Shown here: positions 22,853-34,670 of the stretch, piece by piece
Layout of the letters: each line of letters starts with the position of its first letter
Position numbering within the stretch: position 1 is the stretch's first letter
NCBI GenBank assembly: GCA_038503035.1
Contig: JAVSML010024600.1
Location: forward strand, 9,240-73,239
DNA: 64,000 nucleotides
Reading direction: 5' to 3'
Origin: Crocodylus rhombifer
Lineage: Eukaryota; Chordata; Crocodylia; Crocodylidae
Notes under the pieces: model-generated
What the model saw: only the letters and a program-made list of their open reading frames with translations
What the model was told of the DNA's origin: nothing
The model's database searches: none
Program-made: the position numbers and the translations under genes

Positions 22853-23240
22853 GGGAGCTTCTACACATGCTATTAAGTCTCATTGGGCTTACTGGGCAGT
22901 AAAATACTGCACAGCAAGCCTTCCCCAGGAGCATGCCTAGATGTGTAGCCTATTGGGTGCAGCTCAGTACAGGGCTGCTCCTGCCTTGCTCTGCCTCCCT
23001 GCAGTGACCAAGGGGAGGTCCAGACTCCCCCAGGTGTTAGCCAGCAGCTGGCAAAGTCATGGGGCTGGTCCCAATGTGCATGGGGCAGGAGAGCTCTGCC
23101 AGCTCCAATGGCAGCTGTCTCCTGGCCCTGTATACATCAGGAGGGGACCTGAAGTGCACAGGGCTAGGAGACAGCTCCTGCTTCAGGAGGCAGAGCTCTC
23201 CTGGTCCAGTGCCCATCTGGACACACATAGATGGGGACCC

Positions 23241-23282
23241 TAAATTGAAGCAGTGGGATTTTAAAAACACTGCTTCAATTTA
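23241..23282. repeat. perfect 15-bp inverted repeat
   Basis: TAAATTGAAGCAGTG and CACTGCTTCAATTTA are exact complements separated by 12 bases. Confidence 0.9.
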
Positions 23283-23681
23283 GAGCTGATTAAACCCCCG
23301 TGTCATACACAAAGCCCACTGACTTACCTGCCTCTGTGGCAGGGAGGGGAGGGTGAGCTGCTGGTGGGCGAAACATCCCTGGATGTCCTGGGCTGGTGCT
23401 TCCCTCCATGGCAGCAGCGGCCCCCCACAGGTGGCACCCACCGACAGGCATCTGGCTTGGGCAGTCCCTTGGGGCACCATGGCCACAGAGGGAAGCACCA
23501 GACCCCCGTGAAGCTCAGGCAGGCAGGCAGGCTCCAAGGGGAGGGAAAAAAAAGATCAGGCTTGCCGCTTTTCTTGGACAGAGCCTGCTTTCTCAGGCTG
23601 CTGCCAGGCTGCCTACAGGGCTTCCTGCAGAGCCCCTGAGCTTCACAGAGCCCTGTGCTTTGCTCCGTGGCTGTAGGGGCT

Positions 23682-23716
23682 GCAAACTAAAACTCCTTGA
23701 AGGAGTTTTAGTTTGC
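23682..23716. repeat. 35-bp near-perfect palindrome
   Basis: GCAAACTAAAACTCCTT runs straight into AAGGAGTTTTAGTTTGC around a single central base. The outer TGCA and GGGG/CCCC partly extend it. Confidence 0.9.
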
Positions 23717-24420
23717 TGCACCCCAAGTCATTTAAGGTGCATTATGCCACCAAATTTCCTACAGCAGCTGGGATCAATGCACAATATACCACCGAGGAGT
23801 GCAAACAGCAACACCCATAAAGTGATGCAAAAGCATTTAGCCCACTTTAAAGTGTCATGCACATACCCCTCTCATTTCATAACCATGCAGCCACAGCTGC
23901 TAGTGAGCTGCCAGGTGGGACTTTCCTGCCAAGCAAGGGGTTTGCCAGAAGCTGTTTTGCGTATGGGGCATCTGCAGAAGAGCCTTCTGTGGGGAAGGTG
24001 GGGGATGGGAAGAGGCTCACTGGTAGCTGCCCTGCTTGGGTTACCAGCCTCTGCCTACCCCTCAAGGCAGCTCTGTGTGGGGTGGAGCTGGCAGGTCTGG
24101 AGGGCAAGCAGGGGCAAGAAACCCAGCCCCTACCTGCTCCCAGAGCAGCTCCGCATGGCATAGAGCCTCCCTGAGCTACTCTGCTCCATGTAATCCAGAG
24201 CTGCTCCAGCAGATGGACAGAGGCTGGCTTCCCAGCACCCGCCCAGCCCCCGCCCAGCCCCAACTCATCCTGGAGTTGCCTGTTCCATGCTGGGGGACAG
24301 GGGCCAGGACAGGGCAGAGAACTCCCCAGTCCCAGTTCTGATTAAGAGCTGGGAGCTGAGCAGTACCAGAATCAGGGAGAGAGAGCTTCCTGTCCCCCTG
24401 TGGCTCCCTGCTCCCTAGGC

Positions 24421-24450
24421 TGACCAGGAGCAAATTTGCTTCTGGTCAGT
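24421..24450. repeat. hairpin shared with the 11.7-kb MITE
   Basis: CTGACCAGGAGCAAA pairs with TTTGCTTCTGGTCAG with one mismatch and no loop to speak of. It is homologous to 11864-11894. Confidence 0.8.
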
Positions 24451-24462
24451 GTCTATATAAAT

Positions 24463-24520
24463 GCTACTGCACAGTTAACTAGCACCTGTATTTACTGGTA
24501 CTAGTTAACTGTGCAGTAGC
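24463..24520. repeat. perfect 20-bp inverted repeat near the element end
   Basis: GCTACTGCACAGTTAACTAG (24463-24482) and its exact complement (24501-24520) flank an 18-base loop. The arms contain the family motif ACTGTGCAGTAGC. Confidence 0.9.
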
Positions 24521-25050
24521 TTAATTAAGGGCACAATAAATCATAGAATCATAGAATAATAAAAAAATGGAAAACCAGGCTTGGAAGGGACATCAGGAGG
24601 TCATCTAGTCCAATGTCCCGCTCAAAACAGGACCATCCCCAACTAGACTATTCCAGCCAGGTCTTTGTCAAGCCAGGCCTTAAAAACTTCCAAGGATGGA
24701 GATCCCACCATCTCTCTAGGTAACCCGTTCCAGTTCTTCACCACCCTCTCAAGGAGAGAGTTTTTCCTAATATCCAACCTAAACCTCCTGTGCTGCAATT
24801 TGAAAACATTGCTCCTTGTTGTGTCATCTGCCACCATGGAGAACAGTCTAGCTCCATCCTCTTTGGAACTACCCTTCAGGTAGTTAAAGGCTACTATCAA
24901 ATCCCCTGCTAGCCTTTTCTTCTGTGGACTAAATAACTCTATTTAGCTCTGGTTGTCCTCATAAGTCGTGTGCCCCATCCCCCAAACCATTTTTGTTGCT
25001 CTCTGCTGGACTCTCTCTGAATTGTCCACATCCTTTTTATAGTTGGGAGC

Positions 25051-25993
25051 TCAAAAATGGACACAATACTCCAGATGTGGCCTCACCAGTGCAGAATAGA
25101 GGAGAATAATTACTTTCCTCGATCTTCTGACAATGCTCCTACTAATGCAGGACAGTGTGCCATTAACAGTGTGCCCTTGTTGCCAAGAAGGCTGACTCAT
25201 ATCCATCTTATTGTCCACAGCAACCCCCAGGTCCTTTTCTGCAGAACTTCTGCTTTGCCAGTCAGTCCCCAGCCTGTAGCAATGCATGGGATTCTGCAGT
25301 CCTAAGTGCAGGACTTTGTACTTGTCCTTGCTGAAACTCATGAGATTTCTTTTGGCCCAATCCTCCAATTGGTCAAGCTCTCTCTGAATCCTAGCCCTAC
25401 CCTGATCTGCGAACCTGCTGAGGGTTCCATCCATCCCATCTTCCAGCTCAGGAATGAAGATACTGAACAAAACTGGAACCGGGACTGACCTCTGGGGCAT
25501 TCCACTTGATACTGGCTGCCAACAAAACATTGAGCCATTGATTACTACCCACTGAGCCTGGCACTACAACCAGCTTTCTAACCAAGCTTACAGTCCATTC
25601 ATCCAAGCCATACTTCCTTAGCTTGCTTGCAAGAATGCTGTGGGAGATGATATCAAAAGCCTTGCTGAAGTCAAGGTATATTGTGTCCACTGCTTTCTCC
25701 GCATCCACAGAGACAGTTATCTCATCATAGAAGGCAACCAGGTTGCCTGTGGTGAATCCACGCTGACTCTTTCTAATTACCTTCTTTTCCTCCAAGTGCT
25801 TAGAAATGGCTTCTTTGAGGACCTGCTTCATGATTTTTCTGGGGATTGAAGTGAGGCTGACTGGTCTGTAGTTCCCCGGATCCTCCTTCTCCCCCTTCTT
25901 AAAAATGGACACTATATTTGCCCTTTTCCAGTTGTCCAGGACCTCCCCCATTTGCCACAAGCTTTCAAAGATAATGGTCAGCAATCTTTGCAA
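25051..25993 (-). pseudogene. CR1 ORF2 reverse-transcriptase domain remnant
   Basis: Minus-strand frames read VLDNWKRANIVSIFKKGEKE and NYRPVSLTSI, then the catalytic-Asp motif TIYLDFSKAFD. Past a frame change near 25500 come SGMPQRSVPVPVLFSIF and a region where FADD has become FADQ. The palm catalytic motif is therefore damaged and the copy is dead. A further piece at 24643-24900 encodes the C-terminal RRFRLDIRKN and NGLPREMVGSPSLE. Confidence 0.85.
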
Positions 25994-26780
25994 TCACATC
26001 AGCCAATTCCCTTGGATGCATTGCATCTGGCCCCATGGACTTGTACACGTCCAGCTTTTCTAAGTAGTCCCTAACCTGTTATTTCAGCACCATGGGCTGC
26101 GCATTGTCTCCCCAAACTGTGCTGCCAAGTGCAGTAGTTTTGGAGCTGAACTTACCTGTGAAGACTGAGGTAAAAAAGGCATTGAGAACTTCAGCCTTTT
26201 CCTCATAATCTGTCACTAGGTTGCCTCCCCCATTCAGTAAGGGACCCACACTTTCCCTGACCTTTGTCTTGTTACTAACATACTTGTAGAAACCCTTCTT
26301 GTTGTCCTTCGCATCTCTGCTAGCTGCAACTCCAATTGCATCCTGGCCTTCCTGACTTCATCCCTGCATGCCCTAGCAATATTTTTATACTCCTCCCAAC
26401 TTGTTTGTCTAAGCTTCCACTTCTGGTAAACTTCCTTGTCACATTTAAGCTTACTGAGGAGTTCTCTGCTAAACCAAGCTGGTCACTTGCTGCATTTACT
26501 ACTCTTCCTGTACATCAGGATGGGTCATTCCTGCTCCCTCGTAAAGTTTCTTTAAAATATAACCAGCTTTCCTGGACTCCTTTCCTCTTCTGAGTGGCCT
26601 CCTAGGGGATTGTGCCCATCAGTTCCCTGAGGGAGTCAAAGTCTACTTTCCTGCAGTCCAGGGTCCATTCTCTGCTGCTCTCCTTTCTTCCTTTTGCTAG
26701 GATCCTGAACTCAATCATCTCATGGTCACTGCTGCCCAACTTGCCACCCACTTCTACATCTCTCACCAGTTCTTCCCTGC

Positions 26781-27427
26781 TTATAAGCAGTAGGACAAGA
26801 AGGGCATGGCCCCTACTTTTGCCTCAGGAAGTTGTTCCCCAGAACTCTCCAAAAACTTCCTGGATTGCCTGTGCAATGTTGTATTGCCCTTCCAACAGAT
26901 ATCAGGGTGATTGAAGTTCCCCATGAGAACAAAGACCAGTGATCTGGAAACTTCCACTAGCTGCCTGAAGAAAGCCTCATCTACCTCATCACCCTGGTCT
27001 GGCGGTCTACAGCAGACACCTACCACAACATCACCTTGTTGTTCTCTCTTCTAATCTTAACCCAGAGACTTTCAACAGGCCTATCTCCAGTTTCATACTG
27101 GAGCTCTGATGAGTCATGCATCTCTTTTACATAAAGAGCAACTCCTTCTCCTCTTCTCTCACACCTGTCCTTCCTGAAAAGTTTGTACCCATCCATGATG
27201 GTGCTCCAGTCATGCAAGTTATCCCTCCAAGTGTCTTTTATTCCAATCACATCATAGTTTCTTGACTGTGCGAGGACATTCAGTTTTTCCTGCTTGTTTC
27301 CCAGGCTCCATGCATTCATGTACAAACACCTGAGGTGACTAGCCAACTCTTCCACTCTCTCAGGAAGAATGAGGCCTCCTCTCTTGCCCCCTCCTGCTTC
27401 TGCTTCTGCTTCCTCCAGGTCTCCCAC
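26781..27427 (-). pseudogene. CR1 ORF2 endonuclease domain remnant
   Basis: Two minus-strand frames cover an apurinic-type endonuclease region. LYMNAWSLGNKQEKL matches the CR1 N-terminal signature, followed by YDVIGIKDTW, where the usual Glu of the ITETW motif is replaced (IKDTW), so a catalytic residue is probably lost. The next frame (27026 to 26781) reads VGVCCRPPDQ and MGNFNHPDICW, the GDFNxPxIxW-like motif with Asp changed to Asn. The frames are joined only through a frameshift near 27020. Confidence 0.8.
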
Positions 27428-27503
27428 TTCCCCACTTACCTGAGGACTTTGTTCTCCATCCCCCAGTGAACCTAGTTTAAAGCCCTCCTCATTAGTTAGC
27501 CAG

Positions 27504-27588
27504 CCTGTACCTCACATGTAGATGGTAATGCTTTACTGCACAGTAGATTAGTCTACTGTACACTAAAGCATCTGATGTAGACATGCCC
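27504..27588. mobile_element. right terminus of Harbinger-like element, or separate 85-bp MITE
   Basis: CTCACATGTAGATGGTAATGC at the left and GCATCTGATGTAGACATGCCC at the right form inverted ends around CTTTACTGCACAGTAGATTAG. The same 85-bp unit closes the element at 30913-31181. It may be the displaced right end of the 22853 element or a small MITE on its own. Confidence 0.5.
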
Positions 27589-27736
27589 ACTGTCAAGTAA
27601 GTATCATCTTGTCTGTATCTCTTTCACACTTTAATTTTTAATCAAGGAATAGACTTCTGTTGAAGACAGTGGCAGTGTCTGCATGAGACACTGACTGTGC
27701 AGTTGTTACTATGCAGGCATTTAGTACTTGCTTATA

Positions 27737-28217
27737 CAAACAAGAACTCTTACTGATACATTTTGCCTCCACACTGGCTGTGTCTACACAAGATGCTGAC
27801 TGTGTAGTAGCCTGAGACTGCTGCACAGTAGCATCACATGGCAGAAACAATGACATGATGCTACTGCACAGTGGTTTCAGGCTACTGCTCAGTGTCACAA
27901 AAAAGGCTGTTTGTTGGTGCTACTGCACAGTACTTTGGGTTTCTGCGCAGGCATTTAGTACTTGTTTATACAAGTAAATGTATTAAAAAGTACTAAATTC
28001 CTGTGCAGAAACCCATCATACTGTGCAGTAATGCCAACAAACAGTATTTTTGTGATACTCCACGGTAGCCTGAGACCACTGTGCAGTAGCGTCATGTAAT
28101 AGTTTCTGCCATGTGATGTTACTGTGCAGTAGTCTCAGGCTACTGCACAGTCAGTATCTTGTGTAGAAACAGCCAGTGTGGAGGCAAAAGGCATCAGTAT
28201 GAGTTCTTATTTGTATT
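27737..28217. repeat. 480-bp near-perfect palindrome (foldback element)
   Basis: The two halves are reverse complements over about 235 bases each with practically no spacer. Outermost AACAAGAACTC pairs with GAGTTCTTATTTG, then TTTGCCTCCACACTGGCTG with CAGCCAGTGTGGAGGCAAA, then the MITE words CTACACAAGATGCTGACTG, and so on to a central TTTAGTACTTGTTTATACA. It consists of inverted Harbinger-MITE sequence plus about 30 bases of flank that is also mirrored. A partial third copy precedes it at about 27660-27736. Confidence 0.85.
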
Positions 28218-28469
28218 GCATTAGTTTTGGGTGCAATTATTTCTAGACCCTTCAGGAGCATGGCTGAAATGGGAGTAAAGTTGATTTTGATTTGTTTCTA
28301 TCCAGTTCCATTAAGTAGTGTAGAAACAAGAAGGGGAAGGGAAATGTACCCTCATTTTTTTTCATGGAAGAGGGTAGTACCAAGAAAATAAATCTGAACC
28401 AGGAAAGAATTTTGCAGTTCAGAATTATTTCCAGTTAGAATTTAGAACCCAAACCAAACATTAAGAGAC

Positions 28470-29256
28470 AGGTGGGCGGGCCAATGTTGAGACCCGGCCC
28501 CAAGAGTGCCCCCTGTCACAGTAGGGCAGTCCACCCAGTCTCTCCTGCCATGACTTGCTGTTCCTAAAACTGGTGTATAAATATGGGAGGCTGCCCATGT
28601 TATTGCCTCAATGCCAGGGGGTACTGGACATCACTCTGACCTTCCCTTATTGTGGCCCATGCCTTGCAGATAGCATCCGTATTGCACAGTCCCTCACTGT
28701 GACCCATGCTCCAGGGTCTCACCAGGACTCTCACTCCCCCCTAGAGTGCACTGTCACTATGCTGCCACACTGTGTATTCAGCTACTCAAAGTTCTTAACT
28801 TCTGACTCAAACTCAGACTCACCATACCTGAGGACTTACTGGGTTCTCCCTCTGACCCAATACTCATGATGTCTGAGGCCTTACCTGGGTCTTGGCCTCT
28901 GGCCCAGCTGCAGCCTCAGTAGTCCATAGACTTACCTTGCTCTAACTGCCCTCTCCCTAGGGCTTCAACTTATGCCCTCCTACTAGTGCCTTCCACCTGT
29001 GTCCCCTCACTAGGGTCTCTCTGCATCTCTGCCCCCTCACTGGGGCCTCTGGGGTCTTGCATCCCATAGGGCTCAGGTGTCCAGAGATATGCCTGGCTGT
29101 TTCTAGGTCTGGGTTCCCCACCAGGATGTGGGGGCTGGGGTTAGAAGGAGCCTCTCCCTGCCTTTCACTGGGGAGGCAATTGGCCTGGTATTTCTGGGGA
29201 GCTACCCCACCATGGGCAGCCCCACCAGGCTATCCTTCCCCAGTAGGGTGCAGCTT
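28470..29256 (+). repeat. LTR-like repeat, family A, copy 2
   Basis: Begins near GACAGGTGGGCGGGCCAATG and contains ATGGGAGGCTGCCCATG, GCCTCAATGCCAGGGGG and GCCTTGCAGATAGCATCC, matching the 17.1-kb and 56.6-kb copies. The remainder is pyrimidine-rich with repeated GGG(T/C)CTCT-like phrases. It abuts the CR1 tail at 29257. No coding region. Confidence 0.55.
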
Positions 29257-29748
29257 TCATAGATTTCATAGATATTAGGGCTGGAAGGGGCCTCGGAAGA
29301 TCATCGATTCCAGCCCTCCACCCAAAGGGCAAGAAGTCAGCTGGGGTCATAGGATCCCAGCAAGTTGAGCATCCAATTTACTCTTGAAGGTGTTCAATGT
29401 AGGTGCTTGAACCACCTCCGATGGGAGACTGTTCCAGACCTTGGGGGCTCAGACAGTAAAGAAATTCTTCCTTATGTCCAGCCTGAAATGGTCTCGCAGT
29501 AGTTTATGACCGTTCGACTTTATCATCCCTTGGGGCGCTCTGGTGAACAAACGTTCCCCCAGATCCTGGTGGCCACCCCTGATAAACTTATAGGTGGCCA
29601 TCAGGTCACCCTTGAGCCTGCACTTTTCCAGGCCAAAGAGCCCCATAGCTCTCAGCCTGTTGTCATAAGGTTTGTTTTCCTGACCTCTGATCATGCGTGT
29701 GGCTCTTCTCTGGACTCTCTCAAGTTTCTCCACATCCTTTTTGAATTG
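29257..29748 (-). mobile_element. CR1 LINE 3' fragment, copy 4
   Basis: On the minus strand it encodes the last part of ORF2 ([18 protein letters not shown], then FRLDIRKNFFTV) and ends with the TCTATGAAATCTATGAA tail. A stop follows FFTV where other copies continue RAPKVW. It is about 490 bp, 5'-truncated inside the C-terminal coding region, and of the same subfamily as copy 1. Confidence 0.9.
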
Positions 29749-30912
29749 TCATACCCAGAAGGAGGAGCCTCCTACCATACCCATAGTTCCTCCCTTACTG
29801 CAAAGGTGTTGTAAACAGAAGCTCAGATAGGTGTTGTTCTTTGGCTGCTTGCAGCAGACTGCTGCCTCAACCCTTGGAGCCTGGATCTAAAATGGCTACC
29901 TCATCAGGGCTGGCCCACACCTGCTGGCTGCCTGCTCTCAGTCTTGTAGCAGTCGTATGCCACCTACCACATGGAGCCCCTCAAAAGATCTACAGATTGC
30001 TTAACTCTGTTTCTAGATCCCAATGGAGATTAGCTTGATCACCTGCTCAGAATGGGGCAGTTCTGGGCATGTCCAGCAAGTTGCACTGCAGGCATGTAGT
30101 TGGCTATTAAATTTAAGTGCCTCCAAGTTTAGGCAGCTATTGAGCAAGGGGTATTTTTTGCATAGGAATTATGAGCGTAGTTTACAATCATGCATTACTC
30201 TGACTATGCTACAGGGCTCAGTGTAACCTGGAGAAACATTTACAGGATTATCAGTGGCACTAATTAGCGGGTATCTCATTATTGGCTGTCAAAGAAATTA
30301 AAAAAGACAAAAGGACATAGTGTGTGAAACATCCTCTCTCCCCTAGAGCTGGCTGGTTTAGGGAGGAGATACATAGTCTGAATACTCTGACTGCCACAGC
30401 CCCTGCTGCACTTGCTCAAGCAATAAGGCATTTTTGGGGTGGAGCAGGTCAGACATGAGGCTATGTATTCAGCATACACTTAATAGGGAGTGTTCACAAA
30501 GGTACTCAGATGGAAATTACTAGCACTCAGCACTCTGAAAAATCTTTTTTTTTAAATCTGCATGATTAATGTGGATTAGGAGCCTAAATAGAGGCATCAA
30601 CATTTGAAAATCCTCACCCAAAGTCAGAGAGAAATTGAGTGGGGGAGCCAAGAATAGAGACCTGTGAAATTTTAGTCATTTGGAAGTTTGCTATTGAGTT
30701 CACAAACCCATGAAATCAAAAAACCTATATACCCATGGCATATGTGCACTGCAGTTTAATATACACAGATTAAAGCTTCAAGATCCAATCAAGCTAGCTC
30801 AGGTACTGGTAGCAGTCTAGTCATGGCAACATAGCACGTACCTTGGTCAAATTACTATTTATCCAGCTTGTGTTTTAAAGCCAGAATTCTCTGATGCCAG
30901 AATTAAACTCAT
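29749..30912. other. unclassified DNA without recognisable gene
   Basis: No element or exon was recognised. The small ORFs lack protein-like composition. Confidence 0.45.
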
Positions 30913-31181
30913 GGGGATGTCTACACATGCCATTAGTACAACTGGATATACTCCAGCTCAATTTGAGCCAGAGTAAAGTAATCCCAACATCATCATCTAG
31001 ATGTGTGCTTAAGCATCGTAATTTACTGCTCTGATGGATACTGCTTGTATCTGACAGAACTGTCTGGCAGCACAGTAATTTAATCTACTGAGCCCTAATT
31101 GCTGTGTATATGTAGATGGTAACACTTTATGGCACAGCAAATTAGGTGATGTGCAGTAAAGCATCTCATGCAGATGCTCCC
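30913..31181. mobile_element. Harbinger-like MITE
   Basis: Left end GGGGATGTCTACACATGCC, right end as reverse complement GGGAGCATCTGCATGAG. It contains the 85-bp right-end unit (TATGTAGATGGTAACACTTTA to GTAAAGCATCTC) also seen at 27504-27588. The 3-bp flanks (CAT, ACT) do not match. Confidence 0.55.
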
Positions 31182-31199
31182 ACTGATACCCAGTTATCT

Positions 31200-32368
31200 A
31201 ATCATATGTCTTGACTTCAAAAAAGCCTTCGATCTGGTATCCCATGATCACCTCTTGGCCAAACTGGCCAATTGTGGCCTTGGGTCTACCATGATCCACT
31301 GGCTGGAAAATTGGCTCCATGGTCAGACCCAGAGGGTAGTAATTGATGGAAGTCACTCATCATGGTGCCCTTTGAACCAGTGGGGTCCCCCAAGGCTCTG
31401 TCCTTGGACACATATTGTTCAACGTCTTCATTACTGATGTGAACATTGGAGTCAGAAGCAGACTGGCCAAGTTCGCTGATGACACCAAACTTTGGGGTAA
31501 AGCATCCACACCAGAAGACAGGTGGGTGATCCAGGCTGACCTGGATAGGCTCAGGAAATGGGTGGATGAGAACCTGATGGTGTTTAACACCAAAAAATGC
31601 AAGGTTCTTCACCTTGGGAAGAAAAACCTGCAGTACCCTTGTAGGCTCTGTAGTGCTATGCTGGCTAGCACTACAGATGAAAGAGACTTGGGGTTCATCA
31701 CTGACCACAAGATGAACATGAGCCTGCAATGCGATGCTGCGGCTAGTAAAGCAACCAAAACACTGGCTTGCATCCATAGATGCTTCTCAAGCAAATCCCG
31801 GGACGTCATTCTCCCCTTGTAGTCAGCCTTGGTGAGGCCGCAGCTGGAGTACTGCATCCAGTTTTGGGCTCCACAATTCAGAAAGGATGTGGAGAAGCTT
31901 GAGAGAGTCCAGAGAAGAGCCACGCACATGATCAGAAGTCAGGAAAACAGACGTTACGACGACAGGCTGAGAGCCATGGGGCTCTTTAGCCTGGAAAAGC
32001 GCAGGCTCAGGGGTGATCTGATGGCCACCTATAAGTTTATCGGGGTGGCCACCAGGATCTGGGGGAACATTTGTTCACCAGAGCGCCCCAAGGGATGACG
32101 AGGTTGAATGGTCATAAACTCCTGCAAGACCGTTTCAGGCTGGACATAAGGAAGAATTTCTTTACTGTCTGAGCCCCCAAGGTCTGGAACAGCCTGCCAT
32201 CGGAGGTGGTTCAAGCACCTACACTGAACACCTTCAAGAGTAAATTGGATGCTTATCTTGCTGGGATCCTATGACCCCAGCTGACTTCCTGCCCTTTGTA
32301 CGGGGGGCTGGACTCAATGATCTTCTGAGGTCCTTTCCAGCCCTAATGTCTATGAAAATCTATGAAAT
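31200..32368 (+). mobile_element. CR1 LINE, 5'-truncated copy 5
   Basis: Coding homology starts at CLDFKKAFDLVSHDHLLAKL, with the RT catalytic motif FADDTKLWG intact at about 31473-31500. It then meets a TAG at about 31820, a small deletion near 32037 that shifts the frame, and a TGA near 32168. The tail is TCTATGAAAATCTATGAAATC. It is very close to copy 1 in sequence and belongs to the same subfamily, but is dead. Confidence 0.9.
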
Positions 32369-34670
32369 CTAATGGAAAACAAGCTTAATTACATCTAAAC
32401 AAAATTGTGGTTACAGAAGTGACTGCATTATAGATATTCTTTTTGTTGTCTTCTGTAACCATGAAGCAAACTCTTCATTTTGCCAGGTAGATGGAGTCAA
32501 GGCCCCTACAACCAGCAGCAGACTTCCAAATTGCAACCTATCTAGTTATTACTGTTTCTTGCTTGGAATAGAAGCTATAGGCCTACATATGTCAGTGTGT
32601 AAGCCATTTGACCTGTAGAGGCAGATCTTTCCAACATGTTCAAAACTTGTATACCTAATAGGTGCTGAGTACAGCTGGGCAAGAACTCTTTGCCAATATG
32701 CATCTTCTTCATTTAAAAAAATGCTGATTTACTTAAGTCATTAGTGTGTGCAATCAAGGGTTAGTTTCTGGAATTTTTCAACTGAAAGTATTGAAGATGT
32801 TTTCCATTCTTGTAAAAAAAATGCTACTTTGACACTTTTAAGTGAAATGGTTGATACTCCCATTTGAAATGACTTCCCATTTCTAATTTGAGTAATTTTT
32901 TTTTAATTCTTAGAAGTGGGTTAAAGTAAACAAAATGTTTTTAAATAATCATAATGAAACACTGGGATTGCTCTAAAATATTCTGGGACGTATGATTCAC
33001 AAAAAGCAAGGTTTTGCCTTTTGTCAAGCTTCAACATGAGCTTGATATTTTTCATGGAAGGGTCCCCATGCTGAGTGAGCACCTAGTCTCATGCCAATCT
33101 GCTTTTGTGGTTAGGGACAGATCTTTCATAAGTGTACTTTAGTCTCAAAGAATGAATTTGTTAGTAAGTATTTTTTCATTATGGATTTAAAAAAACATAT
33201 TTCATATTTTCATTACTCTAAAGTAGGAATTGGATTAAAAAATAAACCAATCAAAGCATGTGTGCTTGCCCATGTTCAATCCAGAGAGTTTGGAGCAGAA
33301 CAAATTTTAAAGATGGATGCTTTGTTAATTGTTTTTGTTTTGGAAAGCTGCACTGTTTCAGAGTAGGAAGTTTGAAAACAAAGCCCCACTTATTGCATCT
33401 ATAAAAGCTAGGAACTTACTTACTCTCACTTATATTCCCACAGAGCAATATTTTTGGTCTGTTTGTACAAAGAATGGATGCAAAGAAAATGAATTATATT
33501 TTTGCAGATAGTATGTCCCTTCTTTAAACAACTTCTTTGGCCCCAAAGAAGAGAAAAAGGCTGTTTGTTATGAATGCAAAATGGCCTTTTCTTTTCACTT
33601 GTAGTAGCACATAAGCATCATGTTAAGCCTGAGGCAGGAGAGACTTTAAATGACCTGTTCTGACTGGAATTGTGTTTACTGTACTCCTTTCAAAATGCAG
33701 TGCAGGATCCCTTCTCTTATCAGTACGTAAAGTCTAACAGATTGCAGACTCAAATTTCCCCTTCTAGGCAATGTTGGTTTTGTCTATTCTTTACCATGAC
33801 AAAGGTTTTCATGAGTTCTGCAGCTTGGATTTCTTCCTTGTTTTCACTGGTATCACCCTCTGGGCTAGTAATTAGCATTTTTCAACTCCTAGACATTGCC
33901 CAAAAGGCTGCTAGGAGCATTCCAGTTTGAGATATTTAGGTGCATGCATTTTTAACAGTTTGCACTGAAGTTCCTTGCAATAAATTTGTACAAGTATTTT
34001 CTGTGGGGCTAAAATGGCGAAACAGTTAAGTCTTACATGTATGGAATGCCTGTCCTTGGCATGTGTGAGTACAAGTTTGGCCCACGGGGTTTATGCATTC
34101 AAATGTTAGTGAACTTAAATGGATTTATGTGATTAAAAAATCCTTATAAACTCAATTAACATGGGATAAATTCCAAGTTCTTCATTCATTTACCGTATCA
34201 TTCATTATGTCTGTGTTCATGTTGTCTTTCACTCCAGAAATTAAGCTTTCTTTTATGCTCTACCATACGCTTGCAACAAACTGCTGTAAGATGGTCACTC
34301 ATTAGTATTTATATTGCTGCCTTTAAAAGAACTTCTGTCCCATGAAATGCCCCCAGCTGTAATTATGCTCGGTATGTTGTGTTTGCTTTCATTCCCCTTA
34401 CAGTGCCTTTATACTTAAGTTCTATGGAAAAGAACCCTTCTCTCAATACACTGTGTGCATTGTGCAGTGCGTTGTATATGGATTATATTAAAGACAATTA
34501 GCAAATAACACTTGGATATTTATTTAGCTGTTTGTCCTGTTTCCTGATTTAAAATATCCAAGGGAAATAAAGCCATTGTGTTTTTTCTACTTTTTAGATA
34601 AACTCTTTGATTAGCACCCACACACATACACATAAGGACTTGCACACCCACAAACTCTTGGTACATGCCT
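32369..34670. other. AT-rich intergenic/intronic DNA
   Basis: No protein-like ORF with splice sites and no recognised repeat. A short CA-rich run occurs near 34618-34636. Confidence 0.45.

Larger units (their letters stand above)
22853..24537. mobile_element. large Harbinger-like non-autonomous element, left part
   Basis: Starts GGGAGCTTCTACACATGC followed by the family words CTTACTGGGCAG and TACTGCACAGCAAGC. The interior is GC-rich with several perfect inverted repeats (23241-23282, 23682-23716, 24421-24450, 24463-24520). A minus-strand CR1 interrupts it at 24538. A matching right terminus, ending GATGTAGACATGCCC, lies just beyond the CR1 at 27504-27588. The long ORFs here are GC-rich shadows and do not resemble a transposase. 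That left and right parts are one element is an inference, and the 3-bp flanks (ATT and ACT) do not agree. Confidence 0.5.
24538..27503 (-). mobile_element. nearly full-length ORF2 CR1 LINE, copy 3 (decayed)
   Basis: The minus strand reads from a remnant of the ORF2 start (GGLILPERVEELASHL) through endonuclease and reverse transcriptase to the tail TTCTATGATTCTATGAT at 24538. It is the only CR1 here with an endonuclease domain. Many frameshifts and stops break the frame. The tail (ATTCTATG type) differs from the TCTATGAAA tail of the younger copies. It sits inside a Harbinger-like element, between 24537 and 27504. Confidence 0.9.

Noticed and set aside
23396..24163. 255-codon plus-strand ORF
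   Set aside because: Sits in the GC-rich interior of a MITE-like element. No transposase or host motif, and several overlapping frames are open.
27660..28217. CRISPR-like array (repeated CTACTGTGCAGTAG words)
   Set aside because: The words are parts of inverted MITE arms, not regularly spaced direct repeats with unique spacers, and the sequence is vertebrate.
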